Positions 45,654-58,700 of a DNA stretch of 64,000 bases are shown here, piece by piece. A program made the position numbers and the translations under genes. The notes under the pieces are model-generated. The model saw nothing but the letters and a program-made list of their open reading frames with translations. It made no database searches and was not told where the DNA came from. The DNA comes from Sinotaia quadrata (taxonomy: Eukaryota; Mollusca; Gastropoda; Architaenioglossa; Viviparidae). The stretch lies in NCBI GenBank assembly GCA_028829895.1, contig CM054178.1, forward strand, positions 72,020,835 through 72,084,834. The letters are read 5' to 3'. The first letter of the stretch is position 1. Every line of letters starts with the position of its first letter.

Positions 45654-48600
45654 GTCTATCCCTTAGTTTTGTCGACCGTTGGGGCACCATTAATGATCTG
45701 GCAACCAATTTCTTCCATTTCATTCTGTTCCCTGTTAATCTTACTGTATTGCTCAGTTTCAGTTCTGTCCACTCTGAGATGTTATCCTCCCATCTTTTCT
45801 TCTGTCTTCCTCTCCTTCGCCCTCCTTGCATAGTACCTTGCATGATTGTCTTGGCAAGCCCTGTTGGTTGTTTGACATGCCCATACCATTTCATTTTGCA
45901 TTTTTTCACAATGGCCAATAGCTCTTTATAGGGCCCACTGGCTTGCCTAATTCTGTTTCCCATTTCCTCATTCGTGACATGATCTCTAAACGAAATGCCA
46001 ATCAGCCTTCGAAAGCATCTCATTTCATCTTCCTTCGGGAATCTGCTGTGAGGGTCCACGACTCACAGGCATATAAAAACATAGGTACAACCAAGGAGTG
46101 CTTCAGCCAGATCTTTGAGCTGACTGAGATTTTTCTGTCTTTTCAAACTGTCTTCAGCCTTGCTATTGATGCTATTGTCAGTGCAATCCTGGACAATATT
46201 TCAGGTTTTGATCCCTCGTTTGTCACGATAGCTCATAAGTACTTGAATTTATTAACAATTTCTAGTTTCTGATCACCAATTATGATGTCAGTGCCAATGC
46301 CACTGGTGTTGTTGGTCATCAATTTGGTCTTCTCTGCACTGATTTCCACACCAAAAGCAGTAGCTGTCCTGTCTAACTGAGCTAGCTCCTCATTTCTTCA
46401 AGGCCATCGATGTCATCAGCAAAGCTTAAATTCGTTATTGTTCTGCCTCAAATACTGACAGTTCCTTCATGGTCTTCCAGAGCATCTGTCATGATTCTTG
46501 CAAGGAAGATGTTAAAGAGAATAGGCGAAAGTTAGCAGCCTTGTCTGACTCCCACTGTTGTCCTGAACTAATATCCTACTTGGCCATTGAAGCAGACTGC
46601 ACTGGTGGCCTTGCTTCTAAAGGCTTTCTATGACTGATCAGGTTGGACTTGATGTTGTACAGCTTCATGGTGGACTAAAGGGGTGCATTCCATACCCTGT
46701 CAAATGCCTTCTTAAAATCAACAAAGACGTGATAAGTCTCTGCCTGAGCCAAGTAAAGAAATGAAAAGCTGCTGGAAGCATTCCTGCATTTCTCTTATTG
46801 CTGCTGCCCATTGGCGAGAAAGATTTCATTTTAACATACCCCATCACACATAGTAGTTAAGTGTGTTATTTGTATAAATCACAGTATAGAGCTTGATACA
46901 CAGAAGTCTTGTTAAAATCAAAATAGTCTAGAGCTTTGATACATAGGAGTCTTGTTAAAATCAAAACCTTTAGAACTTAATACATAGTTAAGAGTCTTGT
47001 TAAAATCAAGCCTAGAGATGAAATCGTAGTTAAGAAAGAATACAATAGTATATAAATAAATAAAATGTCTAGAGGTTAATACATGGCTAAGAGTATTGAA
47101 TTTTTGGCCATTGTTATCTCTGTGTTATGTACAAACATTTCTTTTTCTCCCCTTTCCTCCTGCACCTCTATCACTCTTTTCTCTTCCTTCTCAATATGTA
47201 TTTTTAAATTTGCATTTACTTAAGATTTAATTTATTAATTAATGCAGTTGCATTTGTAAATGGTAAGATATTGATAATTTAATATACTTTGAAAGTAATA
47301 ATGTAGAAAAACATTAAGCAAGATCCAAAAGCATCAGCCAGAGATTTATTAATATTAAATACTTAGAAAATGGAAAAACCCCATGAAATAAGAATGTATA
47401 TTTATTTGCCGAAATGGATAGAGTTATGTGAACACAATTTTAATATGGTAATGGAGAAACAAATAAAGCCAGTTCCCAAAGTATCAAAGAAGATATTAAT
47501 TATTAAACTTATAGCATAAACTAATATTACAATATTTTGATACTGATAAGAAATATTTATTAAAAATTCTCTTAATCTTAAAGATCAAATAATATTACTG
47601 AAATTTTACAATAAATTTATCAAGAAATAATATATTTATTTATGTTCTTTTCATGATGAGAAAACGTCTCTGTATTCAAACTTTATCAGTACCTGCTTCT
47701 AGATATTTCAAGTAGGCATGTGATACAGCAGTAGCAGATTCCACAGGGAATGTATCATTGCTTCCATCAAATGCTGTAGATGTTAAATTACAATATTCAT
47801 TAAAGCAATTTTACAAGTAATATTTAAGTACCAAATGAAAAAAGAATCACGACAGTTATTTTAATATTTTGTGTTCTTCAGCAGGGATGTCTATTGACAC
47901 TGACATTAAAATATATTCAAGTAAACTGGTTCATTTAAGTGTGTGTCACAGGAAAGGATGGACCCAAAATTATATTTTATTTCACGAATAAAAATTGCTA
48001 ACAGACTAGGGGAAATAACCAGGTTTTGTATTACGCCTAATATGTTATGTGATTCAAGAAACATTCACCTAAGATCTCTTTAGTCAGACAGACGTTGTAG
48101 ACAAAGTGTGTATCATTTCGCACATGACTTATCACAAGTGTTTACGAGAAAAAAAGCTGATGAATTACTGACGAGTGTGCCGCATGAAGAAAAGAAGCAT
48201 GCAAAGATAAATTATGTCACAAGACATAAAGCTTCTAGAAGTTTAGAAGACTTTTAGGAACACTTTATAAGGGAGGAAGGAAGATTATTACACTTATGCT
48301 GAAAATGTGGATTTATGTGAAGACATCTTACTTCATATGTATGGAAAGTTGGAGATATATCTTTCCACCATTTTTCATTTGTCTGCTGCCCAATGTTTAG
48401 GTGATGAGGTAAATTGCTTCAATATTTTCCTGGCAAAATGGAGTAGTTCATTTTCAAGACAGCTTATGCACGCAACATTGGTTGTATACAGTTAACGATA
48501 CGAGAGGCCATTTTAGTCCCCCTGTCTGAGCTTGTTTGACTTTATCCTGTGGTTGGAGGGTCAACATCTTGGTGCCCCATGGACACATGAATTTTTGTAT

Positions 48601-49725
48601 CCAATAGGACATGACGACACACCCCACTAGACGAATCATCTGGTAATGTTAAACGTTGTTGGGTTTTCCTTCAACATGGCAACCAAGCAAGTAATGACAA
48701 TTACCAAGCTTGGCGACATGTCAACAGAGCACAGATTCTTTCCCCTGAGACAGAATCTGAGATGGTGCCTAAACTCCTGCAGGTCTTCACTTTTGGGCAA
48801 TGCAGCCACTGCCTCATACCTTCTTTTCGAAGTCCTCTTATGAGTGACGTGTAAGATTACATCATCTGCCTCGGAACTTTAGGGACATTACTAAGTGAGT
48901 AATTGATAGAAAGGCAAATGCGCATCTAGAACTCTTAAGAATATGAACATTAAATCTATTCTTGTTAAAATTTATTACTAGTATCATTTGTGTAATATGA
49001 ACTCTAGGATAATGTTATAATTCCTGCCTATTTTGCATATGAATTGTGTAATTAACTTTTATTTTATATTTTTGAAATTCATAATTTTCATCCCCTTTTA
49101 TTTCCCACAGAGTGTATGAGATTGGAAAGTTGTATGTTTAACTAATCACTGTGTGAAAGAGTAGTGCCCCGAATCAGGAAATAAATGACCTGATTTAACC
49201 TTTTCAACAAACTTGTTATTCAGTTTTTTTGACAGGGGTGAAAGGATTTGTATTTGTGTTGTTTTGTACCATTCATCTGTTCATCCGTTTATTCACTTTT
49301 ATGATACTTGCTCATCTGCATACACAGCCAATAAAATGTTCCTTTGCAATGACATAATAAAATTGGGTTCCACCCAAACATCAATGTTTGTATGTCTTGT
49401 GTGTCTATGTAGCATCTTGATAGGACGTACTACTGGTATATGTCACACAAATTTTCCTTGGAGATGCATCAGAGCAGGCCCAAAACTGACTTCACCCCTT
49501 GTGTCTCTAACTTCAGCTCATGCCGCTCACCCAGCTACTATATGTGACAGTGTGCTCGTTTGTTTTGGAATTTTTTTCCAACTTAGTTTAGCATTTTTAA
49601 TCTACATGTTATAATTAAAATGATATCTGTGAAATATTCATTTGTCCATCATCCGTCCATCTGTTCATCCGTCTGCCTGCCTGCCTGCCTGTCTGTCTGT
49701 CTATCTATCTATCTGTCTGTCTGAT

Positions 49726-49757
<32 letters not shown>

Positions 49758-52700
49758 CAAATTAATTGGGATAAGCTTCGAATAATGAAAGGTACATGAA
49801 AATGCCCAGTTTATATGAAACAAAGTGTAATTAGGCCAACATTGAAAGTATTGTAAATAAGATTATTAAACCTGTAGTCTGAAATTTGCTAACCTCCACC
49901 CCACCCTACAAGACTTCAGCGTTCACCACTGGTAACAGTACAAAAGCCAATGACCCATACAAGTCACCGTAGACTCTTAAATCCACACAGTTGCTATAGC
50001 AAACATTTTAAACTCATATAACGACAAATTAAGACTATTTCTATGCTATACTGCACCTTTCTTTGAATAATTTATGATCAGAAACGAATACAGTAAGTGG
50101 CAGGATAGAAAGTGAATATGTTTACAGCTTATTGAATAACATCGTTTGCACCCAAATAGATAAAAAATGTGAACTATGTCTGAGTTGCAAAGAGAAGAAG
50201 TCTTACCGGTAGTGTAGAAAGAGGAAATAAGGAAGTCTTGGCTACTAGTGTGGAAAGAGGAAACTAAGAAGTCTTGGCTACTAGTGTGTAAAGAGGAATC
50301 TAAGATGTCTTGATTACTAATGTGGAAAGAGGAAACATGTCATGCAAGAACTAAACACATAGTCTGATACAGATTTATATATCCAAAATAATCAAAACAT
50401 TAAACATGGCAAGTAAATGCATTTTATTAATGAAAAAATCTGTTATGCATTACTCATCAAGTTTATTCATAAAATGTTTTAATATATTAAAGTTGACTAG
50501 TTATTGCATTAAAGGTTATATGTTCATTTTACCATGTCATAGTTCATGTACATCATTACAGAATTTTGGTTCCATCCGAACATGCATGAAACAAAGGTAA
50601 CATTAATAGTGTCAGCAAACAAGCATTGTTGCCTATAAGTAGCTAATAATAATATATATTAGAGCATCGATTATCCGAACCATCAGTTATCAGAACCAAC
50701 ACACAACACACTAATTATTATGCTAGTGCACTAGTTGTCCCTAGTTTCCACACTAGTATCCAAGACTTTACACATTAGTAGCCAAGACTTACTCAGGTCT
50801 CATGAAAAGCTCTGACAAAATGGTAACGGTAGAAACAAAGTCATCTAAAATGGTGTATGGTCTACAAACAGATATACTCAAATTAAAACAACTATATGCA
50901 ATAAATAATATCAACAGCCAAATAACGTTAACAGTAAAAATTGTAAAAGCCTATTTCAATGCAATTATGAAATATCAAATCAAATATACAAGACACTCAT
51001 TCACCCCTAATCTCAAATAGTTACAATCAAAATATCACAAATAAACATGAAATACAAAAGTAATGATGCACTCTCACTGCAAACACAATTTACCCGTATC
51101 ATGTCAGGGGTCACCACCACCCTGCTCTCTTGTGAAGGTGGGGGTGGCTTAGTCAGCACTATGTAGGATTTGTATAGATATTATTACAGAATCCACACAC
51201 AGAAACACCATGGATGTTTGTCTAGCTTTAGTTTTATTTTATTCTGCATGCAGAGTTACGTTTACTGGCATGCATGCATGCGAGGTGAAATAGAGTGGCG
51301 GACAGTACAAAACAATACAACATAAAAACGAAACGAGACAAGGTAACCCAACTGCACTCACCCTTAAGGTAGTTAAATTTATAGTTTTGAAGAGTGAAAT
51401 TTAAGTTTATTAATCTATGGGCTCTCTTTCATACGGTGGTTAATTCAGTAACTGCAAAACATTCAATACATACATCCTGGGGTGAGGGTAATGATAAATG
51501 ATGATAAAAAAAAATAAATGATACAACCACATTTCTCTAAAAGAGTGGCAATTCCTGCTACCAGTATCTACTCAGGTAGCATAACATTACATTCTTTAAA
51601 GGAAAAAAGTTCAGTAACTACAGTTCAATAGCAAATATAATTCATCAAGTTCAAAGAGTCATATAAATAAATAGATATAGTTCAATGTCCCATATAATTT
51701 GATATATTCAAGAAAATGATGTGTCATTGCAGCATAGAATTTTGCACTTCAATTCATCAACCCAGATTCAAAATGCTCCACCCATGGGATAGGCTGGCTC
51801 AAGATGTTTCACTCTTCCCCAGATAAAATGTCCTGTAGATTACTTTTACCTCACACCATGACTGGCCTGTGTAACTTGCCAAAAACAGTGAGGGTTGTTT
51901 GATCTCAACAAACTATCACTGTACCGGGAAATATTCAATTACTTTACCACCATGCTGAATATTCCGGCATGGCAACAAGAGACTCAAGGAATGAAAATGA
52001 TTTCCTCCTCTTGTCGGTTAGTGCTGTATCCTCCTCGAATAACTTGGTCTCTCCTGTCTCTTATTTCTTCCTCCCCTTTTATCACAAGTCAAGGTTTCTA
52101 TAAAAATTCTGCTGAATTCACATTTTCAGCATACAATGCTTGTGTCGTTGAAAGTTCACAACTTCCTTGCTTATCACGCATAAGCACGAACATCTTACTA
52201 CTAAACTTCAGGCATGTCTAAACCTCAAGTGCACATTAAGTTCTAATAAAATAGACATCTGTCATAACTATAAATATAACGTATTGAGTTAAAAAATCTT
52301 TTATCATGGTTGTATAAATGTAACACATGATACGTCAATCTTTCCTAATTTAATCTTCTCACACTCGAGCTTCACAACAGTGAAATAACTGCATTCACAC
52401 AAATGCATAAATCTTAACTTCACATGCTTAATTCACAGAATGCATTTGTAAATACAACATCAAACGTAGTTTTAATCTTATTGCTTTGAAATGTAGGTGA
52501 ATTTATGCTTGCACTCCTTTAACCTAGCATTTCAAAAATAAATACCGGCTGTGTTATACGGTGGTCGGGCGACCTTAACCGGATGACTGAAGTAAACAAT
52601 AAAAATAAAATATATGTAATATGACATGCAATGCTAGAAGAGACACCTACCCATACCCACTTGAAATGAAGAATGGTGGTTTTAAAACCCGTAAAATACT

Positions 52701-55700
52701 GCACAAATTTAAATTTAAGGATGCCATTCTACCGGCTCTCTAGGGTCTACCTCATTTCCGTTGTTGTTTGCATCAGCGGCAGCCAATTAAATGGATGGCT
52801 GAACATAAACTTTGACCTAAAAAAATGACCTATTCACTCACGTGAAAATGAATAACCTGAAACAAATTATTATAAAGAAAAACAAATGGACTAATATTAT
52901 TTGAAGGAGGTTAAAAAATAAAATGAAGTCGATTGTTTAACTCTTGGTTAATTGTAAGCAGAGAGAAGATTCCCCAAGAAAAAAACTCGACTGTATAGTA
53001 GTAATGTCATTTTAAATTTAGCATGGCATGTTATAGTTCCAAGGTGAACTTGAAAATATCGAAGACTTAAATAGTTAGGTAAAGATTATAATTTAAAGAT
53101 TATTTATTGGCATATTTGCTGATTGTAGCTTGCTCTGCTTCTGTAATCATTAATGTTGGATATATATTTCCTTGTTTAAATTTATTTTCAATTGGGAGTC
53201 CTATTATTAAAAGTACAAAACGATCCAAACACTAATTTCAAAGAAAAAAAGTCAAATACCTTCTTTGTTTGGAATCGGTGACGGTGGTGGTGACAACATC
53301 GGTGACTGCTGGTCAACATGCATTAAACGTTAAAAAGTAAAGTCACAATTATATTGACACTTGAATATCATTTATCGCAATGTACATAAAACTGTTTGTA
53401 AAAAAAAGAAATCCATTAAGTGAGTATCAGGCCAATAAATTAACAATTATAGTTTAATTTTAAAACTAACTTTATTATTATCATATCATAGCTGGACAGA
53501 GCTCATGAAAGATGGACATATATGTGTAAAATAAGAACACTACAAAATTTGAACTTCTTCTGTGTTAACGTCTGAAAAAATGATGCAAACGTTTGCCTCT
53601 AATTATTTACCCCAAACAGTGAGCAAACAGAAGAAAATTTACGTGTTTAATCTTAGTATATTTATAGAATATTTTAAGTTTCAGCTTCACATTTCACATA
53701 TACTCAACCAAGTTTTCGTTTAACATACCGAGAAACTTGAATTTGATGTCACCAAGAGTGAACGCCCTTGATTCGCGTCACCTGTAATTAAGGTTTGATG
53801 AGTAATCGTCGTGGTACAGAAAATATTTTCATAAATGGTTGCACATTTCTATTTAAAACCAGTTCATATCTTTTCTAATGTAGTCATGCTACTAAGTAAA
53901 GTGTATATTTTCAATGAAACAATGTTTATCGCTCATTTCTTTGGGTTCTCTTTCAGTCATCTCCTATTGGACATTTCTCTGGATAAATCATAATTATATT
54001 AAATTTTAGGCAGTCTTTTAAATTGTAAATGGAAAACAGTTTTCAATTTGGTATTGAAAGTCAAAGTTTTTAATTAATATCATCACATCACCAAAACATT
54101 GGTGCAGTTAGACAAACCTATTCAAACTTAAAGATTAAAAATTTGAATTCAATAGCGATGATAACAAGTCATATGGGATTCAGTGAAAACATTATGATAC
54201 GAATATCAGAACGATCTTGTATATCTGTCATTACTTTCAGTACCGTCATTAATCTGATAATGAAAGTACGTAATGATGTTACATTTGTTACACAAGTCAG
54301 AATAGAATTCAACAACAGCATTACAGTTATATAATTCATTAATGACAATAATATGGTTATACAATTCAGCAATGACTCAATAAAACGGTTTACCAGTTTA
54401 GCAATGACAGTAGAATGGTTTAAAATTCATGAATTTGTACTGACAGTAGAATGGTTTACCACTTTAGCAATGACAAAAGAATGGTTTACCACTTTAGCAA
54501 ATAAAATAAAGTGGTTACCTTTATAGTAGGTGAATAGAATGGTTTACTAATAAGCAATGACAATAGAATGGTTTTCCATGATCATGGAACTCTAATGCTG
54601 AAGAACGTTATTTTTTAAATATAATCTCACTTTCATAAGCAAAGAGTGTGCAGGTGCAGGGCTTCACCACATGAGGAAGGACGTCCAAGTTGGCTGGGGA
54701 CTCTCCATGAGCGGCGACAGAGCCTGCATTAAAATTTCATAATAATTGTTCATTCTTAATACTGATATAATATCTGTATGTAGGTGTTTATCTTCCGTTG
54801 TTTCAATTCATGCTGTTTTCAGTTTGATTTCCTTCCCCGCCTTCAGAAAATCATTTCAAGAATACTTTTAATTGAAATTAATCTTATATATATATATATA
54901 TATAATGTACATTTCAATGGCGTTAATCATATTTACATAATATTGCCCTGTTAATAATTATTCTTATCTTTATTACTTTGCACTGATAAAATTCATATTT
55001 ACACAACTTAAAGTTCGATGATAATAATCATATTTACAAAACATTTTACTGATAAAGAACTTATCTAAATGACTTTTCACTAATACAATTCCATGACACT
55101 AGTTGCATTTACACAACGTTTCAATGGTAGTAATCTTATTTATTTGAATTCATTGATAACATTTTATCTGCTGAAGCTACCTTTTAAAAGTTAAATGCAA
55201 TTTGAATACTCTTCCTGTAATCTACCTCTTCACTTTAAGGAGATATTAATCATGATAGTCATGAAAACATAAAGAAACCTAAAATCTGCTCTAACAGAAA
55301 TTAAACAATGCGGTCATGAGGCATAATAATTCTAGATCACACTGTGAGAGTTGTATAGATGAAAACAGTTCTAAAGATTGATAGGTAGTTAGGTATTGTC
55401 TTGTAAAAACCAAAAGACAGTCTAGAGCTTGATACCTATGTGGAATGCATACAGTGCTAGTGTATAGGGTTAAAATTGCTACCCGCCATTTTACAGTGCT
55501 TTCTTTCCACCTGCTTAGCTGTAAAGGCAAATTCAGTTAGCAATCGCTGACGTCAGCTATTGTTGCTTGCTGGTTTAAAACTATGTGGGAAATTTGTGTC
55601 ATGTTGTGTATTATGCTGCATTAGTGTGCACACTTCAATCATTGTCGACTGTTTTATGCATTTATTAGTATTAGATGATTTATATATTCAGAAAGGAAAT

Positions 55701-58700
55701 AGTTTGTAGTTTATAATTATGTACATTTCAATGGCGTTAATCATATTTACATTATTTATAATAGTTTATACTATTTTCATTGTGCATTTTATGATTTATT
55801 CATGTGAGCATGGTTTCTCCGTAGCACAAGAATATAGTTATTAATTTTATTTTGTACGTTCTCTTATAAATTATACGTTAGGAAAGAGTTGTATTTAAAG
55901 GGCATTTAATGTAAATTATTTACACGCTAAAGTCATGACATAACCCTAAGTAGTTTAGAAGTAATTCATTAAGAAAACACAGTCCCTGGAAGTACCTGTC
56001 TCTAGGGATGATAGCTTTAAAATTGTAAGGGCTTGCTTGGCGGCCAGCGCATTCAGGATCTATAGTACGTTAGGAGAGGTGTAACGGTTGGTCTTTTTGA
56101 ACATCTTTGAGTGTCACTGTATACGTACAGAAGAGGAGATAATGGAAATAAAGTCTTTGTGTGTCTTGAAAAGCAGTGCTCTACACGAGCTAAGTAAATA
56201 AATGAATATCTGCTGGAAGTGTTCCTGCATTTCTGTCACAGAAACAATTATAAACAATACGCTTGCAAATTCAAACTGGATTGTATTCTGATAAAGAAGG
56301 ATGCCAGTGATTTTGATATGGACATAAGCGTGTGTTGACAGTGCTAGTATACCAAAATGATTTATTATTTTATAAATGCGAAAAACAAAACTGTAATGGA
56401 AATTTTAAAATCATTCCTATTTTAAGCATAATATAGTACTGGAAAATAATCCAGCATGTTATAGTTTTGTAATTGCTTAAACCACAGAAAGAAACATGTT
56501 TTGGTGTTTATATATTGTGTACATTCAGTGACTATAAGTATTAAAATTTGCCTAATTTATTTAATGTTGTTTTTCATAAGGGTATGTCAGTGTTCCATTG
56601 TGTAATAGTGACTTGCAATGTGAGAAGACACACCTACCCATACCCACTTGAAACTAACATGTCAAATGACTGCACAATTTTTTAAATTTAAGGAGACCAC
56701 TCTGCCGGCTCTCTAGATTCTATGTCATTTCCGTTGTTGTTTTCACCAATTAAATCGATGGTTGTACTTAAACATTGAACGTTTAACCTAATAGATTGAC
56801 CTGTTCACTCACGTGAAAATGAGTGACCTGAAAAGGAATATTACAAGAAAAATCTAGTGGACTAACAATATTTGAAAGAAGTTAAAAAATAAAATGAAGT
56901 AGCTTGATAACTCTTGGTTCATTTTAAGCAGAAAGAAGATTCCTCAAGACCAAACTCGACTGTATAGTAGTAATGCCATTTTAAATTTAGCATGGCATGT
57001 TATAGTTCCATTTTGTAAGTTAAAGAGGAAAAAGATAACTTGAAAATCTCGAAGACATAAATACTAAGATAAAGATTATATTATAAATAAATATTATATC
57101 TTGGCATATTTGCTAATCATAGCTTGTTCTGCTTGCTTAATCACTATAGTTGGATAAATATTTCTTTATTTATTTTTATTGGGAGTCCTATTATTTAAAG
57201 TACAAAACTACCCGCACACTAATTTTTAAAAGAAGTCAAATACCTTGTATGTTTGGAACCGTTGACAACGGTGCTGGTAACAGCGGCATTGGTGACTGCT
57301 GGTCAACATGCATTAAACGTTAAAAAGTAAAGTCACAATTATATTGACACTTCATATCATTTATCGCAACGTACATATAACTGTTTGTAAAAACAAAGAA
57401 ATCGCCTAAATTAGTACCAGGCCAATAAATTAATAATTATAGTTTAATTTTAAAACTAACTTTATTATTAGCATTATCATAGCTGGAGAGAGCTCATGAA
57501 AGATGGACATATATGTGTAAAATAAGAACACTACAAAATTTGAACTTCTTCTGTGTTAACGTCTGAAAAATTGATGCAAACGTTTGCCTCTAATTATTTA
57601 CCCCCAACAGTGAGCAAACAGAAGAAAATTTACGTGTTTAATCTTAGTATATTTATAGAATATTTTAAGTTTCAGCTTCACATTTCACACATACTCAACC
57701 AAGCTTTGGTTTAACATACCGAGAAACTTGAATTTGATGTCACCAAGAGTGAACGCCCTTGATTCGCGTCACCTGTAATTAAGGTAGTATGATGAGTAGT
57801 CGTCGTGGTACAGAAAATATTTTCATAAATGGTTGCACATTTCTATTTAAAATTAATCTATTAAATATACATTTTTATTTATGGTGTAATTAAGTAGGAA
57901 GGACCTATTTGCGAATATTATAAAGGCTGCTTTTCATAGCCATATATAGGAGTTATCGAAAGTATTTACAAAGTTGATAAATAAATAAAAGATTATATTG
58001 AATCAAAAAAATAACTCAGCATATTTAAAAAAGAGTGGTTATGCTGCATAGTTAAAATGCACTTTACACTTATTCTGGTTTGAAACAATTCATTCCCAGC
58101 AAGCACAGAAACCTTCATGAACTAAAATATATTATTTAGTTCCATGAAGCAGAAACTAGTTCATATCTTTTCTAATGGAGTCATGCTACTTAGTAAAGTG
58201 TATATTTTCAATGAAACAATGTTTATCGCTCATTTCTTTAGGTTCTCTTTCAGTCATCTACTCTTGGAAATTTCTCTGGATAAATCATAATTATATTAAA
58301 TTTTAGGCAGTCTTTTAAATTGTAAATGGAAAACAGTTTTCAATTTGGTATTGAAAGTCAAAGTTTTTAATTAATATCATCACATCACCAAAACACTGGT
58401 GCAGTTAGACAAACCTATTCAAACATAAAGATTAAAAATTTGAATTCAATAGCGATGATAATAAGTCATACGGAATTCAGTAAAAACAAAATGATATGAA
58501 CATCACAATGGTCATGGATTTCTGTCATTACTTTCAGTATTGTCATTAATCTGATAATGAAAGTGCGTAATGATGTTACATTTGTTACACAAGTCAGAAT
58601 AGAATTCAACAACAGCATTACAGTTATATAATTCATTAATGACAACAATATGGTTATACAATTCAGCAATGACTCAATAAAACGGTTTACCAGTTTAGCA

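Larger units (their letters stand above)
47774..53259. other. Long intron of the unknown gene, no exon found
   Basis: Over 5 kb without a phase-compatible exon. It contains the CTGT/CTAT tract near 49.7 kb and an inverted set of 38-bp repeats at 50.2 and 50.7 kb. ORFs at 49213, 50802 and 51895 are isolated and unsupported. Confidence 0.5.
52630..54670 (-). repeat. Three-exon duplication block, copy 1
   Basis: Matches 56620-59100 in the same order: GACACACCTACCCATACCCA-like start, the exon B and C regions, the TTTACCACTTTAGCAATG repeat zone and the end of exon 4. Copy 2 has a longer repeat zone and an extra segment of about 290 bp at 57857-58150. Confidence 0.92.

Noticed and set aside
45343..45833. 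ORFs of 101-107 codons with SIYLSIYL and SVSQSVSQ repeats
   Set aside because: Translations of the TCTA/TCAG array.
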